From contig NZ_JANGEY010000001.1 in assembly GCF_024451105.1 (NCBI RefSeq), positions 558,001-622,000 on the forward strand: a stretch of DNA of 64,000 nt, in the 5' to 3' direction. Under the pieces are notes generated by a model. That model was not told the origin of the DNA, did not search any database, and saw nothing but the letters and a program-made list of their open reading frames with translations. A program made the position numbers and the translations under genes. Every line of letters starts with the position of its first letter. The stretch's first letter is position 1. The stretch comes from Stutzerimonas stutzeri (GTDB taxonomy: Bacteria; Pseudomonadota; Gammaproteobacteria; Pseudomonadales; Pseudomonadaceae). Positions 39,634 through 49,583 of the stretch are shown here, piece by piece.

Positions 39634-40740
39634 ATGTCCGAACTCAAGGACCCGTTATACCGCTATCTCACGCTGCTGCAACTGATACCGCGCTGGCCGC
39701 ACCGCATCTCCACGCCGGTGCTGCTGGAAAAGCTCCGCGAGCGCGGCTTCGAGATCACCCCCCGCTCGCTGCAGCGCGACCTGAGCGTCAAGCTGGCCAA
39801 CTTTCCCATCGTCCCCTACACCGACGAAAAACCCTATCGCTGGGGCTATTCGCAGCACGCCTGGTTCGACCCCGGCGCCCTGCCGGTACCGGACACCCCC
39901 GCCGCGCTGGCCCTGTACCTGGCCGAAAGCCACCTGAGCAACCTGCTGCCGCAAAGCGTGCTCGACCTGCTCGGCCGCCAGTTCCGCAACGCCCGCGACT
40001 ACCTCGACGGCATGCAGCACAACGGCCTCGCCCACTGGGCGCGCCGGGTGCGCAGCCTGCCCAACGGCAAGACCCTGCTGCCCGCGCCGTTGCAGCCGCA
40101 GGTCTGGGAGCAGGTATCCACCGCCCTGGTCGAGAACCGCCTGCTGCAGGTCGACTACCGCAGCCGCAGCAAGGGCGACGCCAAGCCCCTGCGCCTGCAC
40201 CCCGCCGGCCTGGTCTCGCGCCACTCGATCGGCTACCTGATCGCCAGCGTCGACGGCTACGACGACCTGCGCCAGTTCGCCCTGCACCGCATCCTCGAGG
40301 CCCGCGCGCTCGATACGCCGGCCCGCCAGCACGCAGGCTTCGACATCGACCGCTACATCGCAGACGGCGCCTTCGCCTGGCGCCAGTCGCCCGGCGAAGT
40401 CGAACTGATCGCCGACGTCGCCCCGCAGATCGCCTGGCTGCTCGGCGAAACCCCGCTCAGCCGCCAGCAGCGCCTCGAAGCGCTGCCCGGCAGCGACTGG
40501 CAACGCCTGCACGCCCGCGTGCCGCTGGACCAGGAAACCCTCTGGTGGATCTTCGCCCTCAACGACCAGATCCGCGTGCATGCGCCGCAGGTGTGGGTGG
40601 AGGAGATCGGGCGGAAGCTGGAGAAATTGCGCGGAATGTATGCCGCGCCGAATGCCTGCGACACAGTCTGTCGTACGGGTGTGGAAACTGGACGACAGGA
40701 ACAAGACGCCACCACCACTCGGGAGAGCGCACCATGCTGA
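39634..40740 (+). CDS. WYL-domain transcriptional regulator
   Basis: The 368-residue protein has an N-terminal winged helix (about 5-70, IPRWPHRISTPVLLEKLRER), a WYL ligand-sensing domain (about 160-240; the signature tripeptide reads GYL in SIGYLIASVDG) and a C-terminal extension (WCX-like, about 260-340). WYL regulators often sense nucleotides or oligonucleotides, and several control phage-defence genes. The C-terminal half is repeated at 41658-42197. Its stop overlaps the next small gene by 7 nt, so the two are coupled. Confidence 0.85.
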   Translation: MSELKDPLYRYLTLLQLIPRWPHRISTPVLLEKLRERGFEITPRSLQRDLSVKLANFPIVPYTDEKPYRWGYSQHAWFDPGALPVPDTPAALALYLAESHLSNLLPQSVLDLLGRQFRNARDYLDGMQHNGLAHWARRVRSLPNGKTLLPAPLQPQVWEQVSTALVENRLLQVDYRSRSKGDAKPLRLHPAGLVSRHSIGYLIASVDGYDDLRQFALHRILEARALDTPARQHAGFDIDRYIADGAFAWRQSPGEVELIADVAPQIAWLLGETPLSRQQRLEALPGSDWQRLHARVPLDQETLWWIFALNDQIRVHAPQVWVEEIGRKLEKLRGMYAAPNACDTVCRTGVETGRQEQDATTTRESAPC

Positions 40741-40832
40741 AGAACATCCTCGCCGCCGTCGGCCTCTACTTCGTGGCGAAGAAGGGGTACGAGCATTATC
40801 AGGAGTACAGCGAGTTGAAGCGGGAGAAGGAG
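40201..40832 (+). repeat. Duplicated segment, copy 1 of 2
   Basis: This 632-bp stretch, the 3' half of the WYL gene plus most of the small downstream gene, recurs at 41658-42289 with a constant 1457-bp offset and no visible indels. The sequence is similar but clearly diverged. Confidence 0.9.
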
Positions 40833-40892
40833 GATCTGCAAGACCAGCTGGACCGGCAGAAGCCCCAGCCCGACCAGCAAAGCTCGCAGTAG
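40734..40892 (+). CDS. Small membrane-associated protein, copy A
   Basis: A 52-residue protein starts MLKNILAAVGLYFVAKKGYE, one short hydrophobic helix, followed by a charged coiled-coil-like tail (EYSELKREKEDLQDQLDRQK). It overlaps the WYL stop by 7 nt. A paralogue with an identical first 34 residues or so is encoded at 42191-42346 in the same relation to a WYL fragment, which argues that both are real genes. Function unknown. Confidence 0.72.
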   Translation: MLKNILAAVGLYFVAKKGYEHYQEYSELKREKEDLQDQLDRQKPQPDQQSSQ

Positions 40893-40951
40893 CCAGAGCT
40901 CTCGAGCTTACGAAATAACCAGCCTACGCCGATCAGCAAATGGAGCGGATC

Positions 40952-41296
40952 ATGAGCGAGACCAAGAACTACCAGGAAAACTTCTCCGACGACGGCTTCT
41001 GGGGAAAGATTGCCAAGTACGCCAAAAAAGCCGGCAAGGAAGTCATCGAAAAGGCGCTATGGCTCTACTACGCCGCACAGAACCCAGCGACCCCGGCTTG
41101 GGCCAAGGGCGTGATCTACGGCGCATTGGGCTATTTCATCCTGCCCATCGACGCCATTCCCGACATTGCTCCGGTCGTTGGCTATACCGATGACCTGGGA
41201 GTGATCGGCACAGCACTGGCCACCGTTTCCATGTACATCACCGATGATGTCAAGCAGCTGGCCCGCCAGAAGCTTCAGGACTGGTTCGGCGCATGA
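40952..41296 (+). CDS. YkvA-family (DUF1232) membrane protein
   Basis: The 114-residue protein carries the DUF1232 core GVIYGALGYFILPIDAIPDIAPVVGYTDD, with an N-terminal charged region and a C-terminal helix. The family consists of small membrane proteins of unknown role. The start at 40952 has GGAG 6 nt upstream; an earlier ATG at 40940 lies on the Shine-Dalgarno. It sits between the two WYL-derived copies. Confidence 0.85.
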   Translation: MSETKNYQENFSDDGFWGKIAKYAKKAGKEVIEKALWLYYAAQNPATPAWAKGVIYGALGYFILPIDAIPDIAPVVGYTDDLGVIGTALATVSMYITDDVKQLARQKLQDWFGA

Positions 41297-41360
41297 GCGG
41301 CCGGGGCATCCGGTACTGCCGGATGCTCCTCGACCTCGGATTCTGCAGGGACATATCGCC

Positions 41361-41570
41361 ATGCCCATTCCGCCACCACCCTTCACCTTGCGCTGTCCTG
41401 ACTGCGGCTGGAGTAGGACGGTCATTCCACGCAGTGATGCACTGTTCAAAGGCATTGATTGGTTTGAGTGCTGCCCACAATGCCAAGAGCCCCTGCAGCA
41501 GCACCCAGCCACTACCGGTGAGATCCTCAAGGCCAAGCTGCAGCGCCTCTTCGACGGCAGACCAGGCTGA
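41361..41570 (+). CDS. Small zinc-ribbon protein
   Basis: The 69 residues hold CPDC (12-15) and CCPQC (37-41), a zinc-ribbon arrangement, followed by a helical tail. AGGGA lies 9-10 nt upstream of the ATG. The GC content looks somewhat lower than in the flanking genes. It may bind nucleic acid or protein; function unknown. Confidence 0.68.
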   Translation: MPIPPPPFTLRCPDCGWSRTVIPRSDALFKGIDWFECCPQCQEPLQQHPATTGEILKAKLQRLFDGRPG

Positions 41571-41630
41571 TCATCCGGCGCAGCCCCCCTGACTCGACCA
41601 CCACGCATCGCCACGGAAAGGAACGCACGC

Positions 41631-42197
41631 ATGAAGAAATGGATTCCCGCACTCCATCCCGCCGGCCTGGTGTCGCGCCACTCCAGCAGCTACCTGATCG
41701 GCAGCGCCAACGACTACGCCGACCTGCGCCAGTTCGCCCTGCACCGCATCCGGCGCGCCGAACTGCTCGACGCCCCGGCCCGCGAGCACGACGGCTTCGA
41801 CATCGACCGCTACATCGAAGGCGGCGCCTTCGCCTGGCGCCAGTCGCCCGACGAAGTCGAACTGATCGCCGACGTCGCCCCGCAGACCGCCTGGCTGCTC
41901 GGCGAAACTCCGCTCAGTCGCCAGCAGCGCCTCGAAGCGCTGCCCGGCAGCGACTGGCAACGCCTGCACGCCCGCGTGCCGCTGGACCAGGAAACCCTCT
42001 GGTGGATCTTCGGCCTCAACGACCAGATCCGCGTGCATGCGCCCAAGGTCTGGGTGGAGGAGATCGGCCGCAAGCTGCAAAGCCTGCAGAAAATGTATGC
42101 CACCCCCGCCGCCTGCGACACAGCCTGTCGCACGAATGTGGAAACTGGAGATCAGGCACCAGACACCACCCTCACCCGGGAGAACGCCCCATGCTGA
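41631..42197 (+). CDS. Truncated WYL-domain protein without DNA-binding domain
   Basis: The 188-residue product corresponds to residues from about 188 onward of the WYL regulator at 39634-40740. It begins MKKWIPALHPAGLVSRHS and keeps half the WYL domain and the whole C-terminal extension, but has no helix-turn-helix. It arose from a 632-bp duplication and has a good Shine-Dalgarno (AAGGA, 8 nt upstream) and an intact frame, so it may be made. It could pair with the full-length regulator or be a decaying copy. It overlaps the next small gene by 7 nt. Confidence 0.65.
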   Translation: MKKWIPALHPAGLVSRHSSSYLIGSANDYADLRQFALHRIRRAELLDAPAREHDGFDIDRYIEGGAFAWRQSPDEVELIADVAPQTAWLLGETPLSRQQRLEALPGSDWQRLHARVPLDQETLWWIFGLNDQIRVHAPKVWVEEIGRKLQSLQKMYATPAACDTACRTNVETGDQAPDTTLTRENAPC

Positions 42198-42289
42198 AGA
42201 ACATCCTCGCCGCTGTCGGCCTCTACTTCGTCGCCAAGAAGGGCTACGAGCATTATCAGGAATACAGCGAGTTGAAGCGGGAGAAGGAG
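41658..42289 (+). repeat. Duplicated segment, copy 2 of 2
   Basis: Partner of 40201-40832. The breakpoint lies just inside the WYL-derived frame (from CCCGCCGGCCTGGT) and the similarity ends in the charged tail of the small membrane protein. Confidence 0.9.
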
Positions 42290-42346
42290 GAAAAGGAAGA
42301 ACAGCTTAAGCAAGACTCGGACGTGCAGGTAGGCAGCAGCAAGTGA
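42191..42346 (+). CDS. Small membrane-associated protein, copy B
   Basis: This 51-residue paralogue of the protein at 40734-40892 has the same hydrophobic start and KREKE segment, but the tail differs (EEKEEQLKQDSDVQVGSSK). It overlaps the WYL-fragment stop by 7 nt. Function unknown. Confidence 0.7.
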   Translation: MLKNILAAVGLYFVAKKGYEHYQEYSELKREKEEKEEQLKQDSDVQVGSSK

Positions 42347-42396
42347 AAACCAAGGCGGTCGCTTTCAAGTAACAAGTGGGGTAAGGAGTCGCAGTA

Positions 42397-43167
42397 ATGA
42401 CCGAAATCGATATCAGCAATACCCGACACCTTCTGCAGCATGCCAGCAATGAAGATCTGGAGCCGCTCGTCGAGTACATCCTCAATGCCAAGACCGAGGC
42501 GCTCTCGGATCACGCAGACTTCAAGCGCTGGCATCCGGATCATCGACGTTATACAGGGGTAATCTTCGACGAACTGCGCCTGTTCGGCGGTAACAGCTTC
42601 GCCAACTTGTGGCGCAAGAGCGGGCCGTCCTATCTCGAACTGGTACGGGATGTCGCTGACAAGTTCAAGGTCAAGAATACCGGGGCCATGGAGCTGACCG
42701 AGCTGGAGGAGGCTCTGGTACAGTCCATCCTGCGTCAGGCTCTGGAGAAGTCCTCTGGCGAAGATCGTCGAGCGCTGGAGGAGATCCTGCGCGAGGCCGG
42801 GCTCGACAACAGCAAGATGGCTGCCCTGCTCAGTGGCTCTGCGCTGAGCGGCTTGGTTGTGCCGGCCGTGGCGCGCCTGATCCTCTATCGCAGCTCGATG
42901 GTGATCGGGAACTCGATAGCTCAGCAGGTGCTGGGGCATGGTCTGCGCAGTGCGGTGATCGCCAGTGGCACCTTTGCTGGCGGGCGTGCTGTCGCCGCCC
43001 TGGCAGGCCCGGTCGGCTGGGTAATTGCCGGGGTCTGGACCGCCGTGGATCTGGCCGGCCCTGCTTATCGCGTGACCATTCCCTGCGTGCTGCATATCGC
43101 CATGCTGCGGCTGAAAATTCGTGCCCAAGCCCGTACCGAGTTCATGACTGGAGCTTTCGATGGCTGA
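42397..43167 (+). CDS. YaaW/UPF0174-family protein
   Basis: The 256-residue protein matches E. coli YaaW in order. It starts with TRHLLQHASNEDLEPLVEYI, then has LRLFGGNSFANLWRKSGPSY and later SIAQQVLGHGLRSAVIASG, and finally AYRVTIPCVLHIAMLRLK. A hydrophobic stretch (about 180-225) may contact membranes. The role of YaaW is unknown. Codon use is less GC-biased than in neighbouring genes, suggesting acquisition. It overlaps the next gene by 8 nt, so the two form a unit. Confidence 0.82.
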   Translation: MTEIDISNTRHLLQHASNEDLEPLVEYILNAKTEALSDHADFKRWHPDHRRYTGVIFDELRLFGGNSFANLWRKSGPSYLELVRDVADKFKVKNTGAMELTELEEALVQSILRQALEKSSGEDRRALEEILREAGLDNSKMAALLSGSALSGLVVPAVARLILYRSSMVIGNSIAQQVLGHGLRSAVIASGTFAGGRAVAALAGPVGWVIAGVWTAVDLAGPAYRVTIPCVLHIAMLRLKIRAQARTEFMTGAFDG

Positions 43168-44110
43168 TTTGCAAGTGATCTTCCAAGTACCTGAGGCTGT
43201 TTCTGAAGGTCTGCGAAATGGCACGCTTGAGCGTGTTGGTGGCGTAATCCGTAAGGTTGGCGACAAGCAGATCGTGATGTGGCTGCAGGAAGGTGTGCTG
43301 TTGAAGCGAGATACCGCAGAGCAGCTTCTGAAACAGGGCGGTGAGCAGATACAGCTGTTACGTCAGCAGTCGGAGCAACTCATTCAGCTGGGCGTGCAGC
43401 AGCAGATGCTGATGGGGTTGCAGGTTGCCAATCTGGCCGTGAGTGTAGTGGGCTTCGCTCTGGTGCTGCACAAATTGCAGGGAATTGAAAGACAGCTCAC
43501 GAGCATGGACAGCAAGCTGGATGGCATCCGCCAAGGCGTGGAATGGTTGGATGCCAAGCAGATGGTCGAGCGGCTGGCGCCATTGCATAGTGCCTTGCAG
43601 CATCTGCGTGAGGCCGGGCTTTACCGCAACCCTGCATTGATGCAGCAGCAACTTGTCAGTGCCAGCGACCGGCTGACTGAAGGGCAAAGCTATTTTGCTG
43701 GCCTGATCCGGCATGTGCAGGGGAACCGGCTGGAGTATGTACAGGCTGCGGAGTTGAGCGCGGCATATCGTGGCTGGGTAATGTCGGCTCAGGGCCGGAT
43801 GCAGATTCTGTCCCATCTGGGTGAAATGGATCTTGCGGCAAAGGTCGCCAGCGAGTTCAAAGATCGGCATGGCGACTTCGGCAGACAACTGCAGCAGACT
43901 TTGGCTGATCCGGCGGCACTCCTGCACTTTGGTCATGAACGCGGAGGCCATGCTCACCTGCTGGATATGGCCCGGCAGGTGGTCGGCGCGCATGAAATCA
44001 TCCGTGGCAATGTATTGCAGCTGGAGTTCATGCGTGATGAGCACCTAGCCTTGCCTGCCGTCAGCGCTCCACCCGGGCATCAGGGGCTGGCGTTCTGCCG
44101 GGTCGGCTGA
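43160..44110 (+). CDS. Coiled-coil membrane protein of unknown function
   Basis: The 316 residues show a Gln-rich coiled coil (about 52-82), one transmembrane helix (about 84-104, LMGLQVANLAVSVVGFALVL), a second coiled-coil segment (about 105-130) and a helical C-terminal region. I do not recognise the family. It overlaps the YaaW-like gene and shares its less GC-rich codon use, so the pair probably works together. The last residues (GHQGLAFCRVG) look unnatural, and another frame just downstream reads like protein, so the 3' end may be frameshifted. Confidence 0.65.
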   Translation: MADLQVIFQVPEAVSEGLRNGTLERVGGVIRKVGDKQIVMWLQEGVLLKRDTAEQLLKQGGEQIQLLRQQSEQLIQLGVQQQMLMGLQVANLAVSVVGFALVLHKLQGIERQLTSMDSKLDGIRQGVEWLDAKQMVERLAPLHSALQHLREAGLYRNPALMQQQLVSASDRLTEGQSYFAGLIRHVQGNRLEYVQAAELSAAYRGWVMSAQGRMQILSHLGEMDLAAKVASEFKDRHGDFGRQLQQTLADPAALLHFGHERGGHAHLLDMARQVVGAHEIIRGNVLQLEFMRDEHLALPAVSAPPGHQGLAFCRVG

Positions 44111-44263
44111 TGCAGAATCGGCTAACGCCGTCGACCTCACCGGTGAATTTCAGCACTGGGAACCGCTGGAGAACAGCGCACGACTGATGCCGAATAAGCT
44201 GTTACCGCTGTTCATGAGCAAGGCAATCCACAGCCATTGCCGCCCGCACCGACCGCTCCCCCC
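44106..44263 (+). pseudogene. Possible frameshifted 3' remnant of the preceding gene
   Basis: In a different frame from 44106 the DNA reads ADAESANAVDLTGEFQHW, then EPLENSARLMPNKLLPLFMS, which looks like genuine protein, before running into a REP element. It could be the original C-terminus separated by an indel between about 44060 and 44105. This is a judgement by eye. Confidence 0.35.
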
Positions 44264-44296
44264 GGTCGAAGATCGCTGCGCGAATCTTCGACCCTA
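44264..44296. repeat. REP element overlapping a stop codon
   Basis: Arms GGTCGAAGAT (44264-44273) and ATCTTCGACC (44284-44293) flank the loop CGCTGCGCGA, identical to the loop of the REP at 36921-36950, followed by CTAC. The TAG stop of the minus-strand ATPase/nuclease gene is formed by this CTA. Confidence 0.8.
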
Positions 44297-45838
44297 CAGG
44301 TGGATCACCTCAAACCCCACCACACTGCGCCGCTCGCGGCTGAACTCCACCCCGATCAGGTGGATCGGCTCGCCACGGGCGCGGTACTTGTCGGCGTAGC
44401 CCCGCTCGATCAGCTGCTGCAGCGCCTTGCCCTCGGGGACCAGTTCGACCACCTTGAACTCGAACAGGTAGACGTGGCCGTTGAACAGCACGGTCATGTC
44501 GATGCGCCCGTGGTGGGTGGTGTCCTCCAGGCGGATGTCCAGGCCGAGGGCGGCGAAGTGGCTGTAGAACACGCTGGCCCAGTAGCCCTCGTACTGGGCG
44601 ATGGGGTTGTTGCGGTACCAGTCGTGGGGGATGCTGGCGAAGAAGGCTTCGAACAGCCGCTGCAGGCCGGGGAAGTCGTTGGCCAGCAGGCGGTCGTAGA
44701 GTTGCGGCAGGTGCGTGGCGGGGCGTGCCGGATTGTCGCCCCAGGCCTGCAGCAGCGCGCTGTTCAGGCTGCTGCGCACTTCGAGGTTGGGGTAGCGCAG
44801 GGTCATCTGCAGCTGGCCGGGCAGGCGGCGCACGCTGTCGATGGTCAGGTAGCCGGCCTGGAACATCAGCGCTTCGCTGGGGATCTGCTCGACATCGAAG
44901 CTGGACAGCAGCGACTCCAGCGCCATGACCCGCTCCAGATCCGGCAGGAAGGTGCGCCGTGCGGTGAGCAGGTCGATCAGGAAGGTCGGCGTGCCGGTCT
45001 CGAACCAGTAGGGGCGGAATTCGCGCTTCTGGAACAGCAGCAGCAGGTCGAACGGGTTGTACACCGAGGTGCCCATCCAGTTGTAGCCGTTGTACCAGCG
45101 GCGGATCTCGTCGCGGTCCAGGCCGGCCAGCTCGGGGGCGAAGACCGTATCGACGTCCTCGTCGGTGTAGCCGCAGATCGCCGAGTAGCGGGCATCGATG
45201 GTGATGTCGTTGAGGTTGTTCAGCCCGGAGAACAGGCTGACCTTGCTGAACTTGGAGACGCCGGTGAGCATGGCGAAGCGGATGTGCGCATCGCTGTCCT
45301 TGATCACCGAGTAGAGGTTGCGCAGCTCGTCGCGGATCTCGCGGGCGATCTGCGGGCGGGTCAGGTTGTCGAGGATCGGCTTGTCGTACTCGTCGACCAG
45401 CACCACCACACGCTGGCCGGCCTGGCGCTCGGCGCTGCGGATCAGCTCGGCGAAGCGCGCGCGATTCTCCACCTGCGTGCAGCTGAGGCCGAGCGCCTGC
45501 TCGTTGATGGTCAGCAGTTCGCCGATCTTGCCTTGCAGGTCGGCGGCATCGCGGATCACCCCGCCGCCGAAGCTGAGGCGCAACACCGGATAACGGCGCC
45601 CCCAGTCCCACTGGTCATGCACCGCCAGCCCGCGGAACAGCGGCTCGTTGCCCTCGAACAGTTCGGCCAGGGTGTCGAGGAACAGGCTCTTGCCGAAGCG
45701 CCGCGGCCGGGACAGGAAGTAGTACTTGCCCTCTTCGATCAGCTGCCGGGCGATGGCGCTCTTGTCGACGTAGTAATGCCCTTCCTCGCGGATCTCGCGG
45801 AAGGTCTGGATACCGATGGGCAGCTTCTGGCGGGACAT
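44294..45838 (-). CDS. AAA-ATPase-like / PD-(D/E)XK nuclease family protein
   Basis: The 514-residue protein belongs to the group with an N-terminal AAA-ATPase-like domain (PF09820) and a C-terminal PDDEXK_9 nuclease domain. Walker A is the atypical SRPRRFGKS (43-51), and VVVLVDEYDKPI gives Walker B. Nuclease residues fit D447 ... E460-F-K462 in HVYLFEFKV. Such genes are common, patchily distributed and often multicopy; roles are unproven. A TACAAT -10 lies at 45872-45867. The stop codon is embedded in a REP. Confidence 0.82.
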   Translation of the reverse strand: MSRQKLPIGIQTFREIREEGHYYVDKSAIARQLIEEGKYYFLSRPRRFGKSLFLDTLAELFEGNEPLFRGLAVHDQWDWGRRYPVLRLSFGGGVIRDAADLQGKIGELLTINEQALGLSCTQVENRARFAELIRSAERQAGQRVVVLVDEYDKPILDNLTRPQIAREIRDELRNLYSVIKDSDAHIRFAMLTGVSKFSKVSLFSGLNNLNDITIDARYSAICGYTDEDVDTVFAPELAGLDRDEIRRWYNGYNWMGTSVYNPFDLLLLFQKREFRPYWFETGTPTFLIDLLTARRTFLPDLERVMALESLLSSFDVEQIPSEALMFQAGYLTIDSVRRLPGQLQMTLRYPNLEVRSSLNSALLQAWGDNPARPATHLPQLYDRLLANDFPGLQRLFEAFFASIPHDWYRNNPIAQYEGYWASVFYSHFAALGLDIRLEDTTHHGRIDMTVLFNGHVYLFEFKVVELVPEGKALQQLIERGYADKYRARGEPIHLIGVEFSRERRSVVGFEVIHL

Positions 45839-45890
45839 GGCGGGCAACCTGGGGCAACATGCGCCGATTGTAGCCCATGCGCCGATGCAA

Positions 45891-45924
45891 AAAGCCCCGC
45901 CTGACTCTCGCCAGGCGGGGCTTT
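45891..45924. terminator. Intrinsic terminator of typA
   Basis: AAAGCCCCGCCTG and CAGGCGGGGCTTT pair perfectly over 13 bp around an 8-nt loop. In the typA (minus) direction the stem is followed by TTTTT. Confidence 0.9.
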
Positions 45925-45951
45925 CGGTTCAGCTCAGGGTCGATCCAGCGA

Positions 45952-47772
<1,821 letters not shown>

Positions 47773-47908
47773 TTGGGTGTCTTCTCGATAGGTAACGCTT
47801 GGATTCGGATGCCGGATTGTTCGCGCCGGCCGGCGACAGTCTGATTAAGCCTGCGGACGCCGGTCGGGTGGGCGGTGGCGGATGCTGCCGCCGAGCAGGC
47901 CGGCCTGC

Positions 47909-49366
47909 TTAGGCCGGACGATAAACGCGCACATTGGCATGCCCCTCGCTGAGCAGGTGGTGGGCATGCAGGCGGCTCATCACGCCGCGGTCGCAGTACA
48001 GGAGGTACTGGCGATTGGCATCCAGCTCCTTGAAACGGTTGTTGAGCGCGTAGAACGGCAGCGCCTGCACCTCGATGCCGGGCAGCACCAGCGGCTCGTC
48101 CTCGGCGGCGTCGGGATGGCGGATGTCGAGGACGATCTGCCCGGGCAGCGCCTCGCGTACCTCCTCGACCTGGACGTCCTCGCCCAGCTCGTCGATCAGC
48201 CGGTCGATGCTCACCTTGCGCGCTCGCTCGAGAGCGCGCTCGAGGATCGCCATGTCGAACTGCGCCTCCTCGTGCTCGACGCGGTAGCGCTTGGCGCGGG
48301 TGGTCGGGTTGACCGAGATGACCCCGCAGTACTCGGGCATGTTCTTGGCGAACTCGGCGGTGCCGATGCGCGTGGCGGTGTCGATGATGTCCTGCTTGTG
48401 CGCGGCGATCAGCGGGCGCAGCACCAGGGTGTCGGTCACCGCGTCGATCACCGAGAGGTTGGGCAGGGTCTGGCTGGACACCTGGGAGATCGCCTCGCCG
48501 GTGACCAGCGCATCGATATGCAGCTCCTCGGCGAGCCGCGAGGCGGCGCGCAGCATCATGCGCTTGAGCACCACGCCCATCTGGCTGTTGTCGACCTTGC
48601 CGAGGATCTCGCCGACCACTTCCTCGAACGGCACGCTGATGAACAGCACGCGGTGCGAGCGGCCGAATTTCTCCCACAGGTAGTGGGCGACTTCCATCAC
48701 CCCCAGCTCGTGGGCGCGGCCGCCGAGGTTGAAGAAGCAGAAGTGGGTCAGCAGGCCGCGACGCATCATCTGGTAGGCGGCCACGGTGGAGTCGAAGCCG
48801 CCGGACATCAGCACCAGGGTCTGTTCGATCGAGCCCAGCGGGTAGCCGCCCAGGCCCTCGTGGCGGGCGTGCTCGACCAGCAGGCGGTCGTAGCGCGCCT
48901 CGAAGCGCACCTCGACCTCGGGGTGCTTGAGGTCGATGCCGGCGGCACCGCACTCGCGGCGCAGGCGACTGCCGACGTGGCTGGCCAGCTCGACCGAGGA
49001 GAAGTCGTGGGTGTTGCCGGAGCGCTTGCAGCGTACCGCGAATACCTTGCCGGGCAGCTGCGCACCGAAATGGAGCTTGCACTTCTCGGTGACGTCGTCG
49101 AAGTCGCCGAGCGGGTACTCGTGGACCTCGAGGAAGTGGGCGATGCCCGGGGTGCAGCGCAGGCGCTCGAGCATCTCGCGCAGCACCTGCGGATCGCTGA
49201 CGGCGGTCTGCAGCTCGACGTTGTCCCATTCGCCCGCGGTCTGCAGCGCCGGATCGAGATCCCTGAGCACGGTGCGGATGTTCTTGCCGAGCTGGCGGAT
49301 GAACTGCTTGCGCACCGGCCGGCTCTTGATGGTGATTTCCGCGAAGGGTTTGACGATCAGTTTCAT
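47909..49366 (-). CDS. thiI: tRNA 4-thiouridine synthase / ThiI sulfurtransferase
   Basis: ThiI inserts sulfur at U8 of tRNA and may supply thiazole sulfur for thiamine. The 485 residues comprise an N-terminal ferredoxin-like plus THUMP region, the PP-loop [13 protein letters not shown], the catalytic [10 protein letters not shown] cysteine, and a C-terminal rhodanese domain with Cys458 (LLYCDRGVM), so this is the long, rhodanese-bearing form. The ATG at 49366 ([17 protein letters not shown]) is preferred over an in-frame TTG two codons earlier. It is divergent from glnA. Confidence 0.96.
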   Translation of the reverse strand: MKLIVKPFAEITIKSRPVRKQFIRQLGKNIRTVLRDLDPALQTAGEWDNVELQTAVSDPQVLREMLERLRCTPGIAHFLEVHEYPLGDFDDVTEKCKLHFGAQLPGKVFAVRCKRSGNTHDFSSVELASHVGSRLRRECGAAGIDLKHPEVEVRFEARYDRLLVEHARHEGLGGYPLGSIEQTLVLMSGGFDSTVAAYQMMRRGLLTHFCFFNLGGRAHELGVMEVAHYLWEKFGRSHRVLFISVPFEEVVGEILGKVDNSQMGVVLKRMMLRAASRLAEELHIDALVTGEAISQVSSQTLPNLSVIDAVTDTLVLRPLIAAHKQDIIDTATRIGTAEFAKNMPEYCGVISVNPTTRAKRYRVEHEEAQFDMAILERALERARKVSIDRLIDELGEDVQVEEVREALPGQIVLDIRHPDAAEDEPLVLPGIEVQALPFYALNNRFKELDANRQYLLYCDRGVMSRLHAHHLLSEGHANVRVYRPA

Positions 49367-49410
49367 GGGCAAGCGGCGCAGGGCGGGAGCAGCGAAAAAG
49401 AGGGGCGCGG

Positions 49411-49416
49411 ATTATA
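49411..49416 (-). promoter_or_regulatory. -10 element of thiI
   Basis: A perfect TATAAT on the minus strand lies 44 bp before the thiI ATG. No convincing -35 is present at 16-18 bp. Confidence 0.5.
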
Positions 49417-49462
49417 GCGGAAATTGCTCAAGCTTTGAGCAGAAATCCGCGCAGCGGAAGAT

Positions 49463-49510
49463 TGCACCAAAATGATTCAGCTCGCCACTTGAAAGCACAC
49501 CCTTGGTGCA
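49463..49510 (+). promoter_or_regulatory. Two NtrC-binding sites upstream of glnA
   Basis: TGCACCAAAATGATTCA (49463-49479) and AGCACACCCTTGGTGCA (49494-49510) resemble the dyad TGCACC-N5-GGTGCA. Their centres are 31 bp apart, about three helical turns, and the nearer one lies about 75 bp upstream of the sigma-54 promoter. This is the classical enhancer arrangement for glnA. Confidence 0.8.
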
Positions 49511-49583
49511 CGATCCTAGCGCGCATCGCGGGCGACGCCCGGAAAAGCCGCATTTTCCGCGGCCCCCGCCCATTTCGGAGCAC

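Noticed and set aside
41631-42197. WYL fragment as a simple pseudogene
   Set aside because: Not fully rejected, but the open frame, new Shine-Dalgarno and preserved coupling to the small gene argue for a functional truncated protein.
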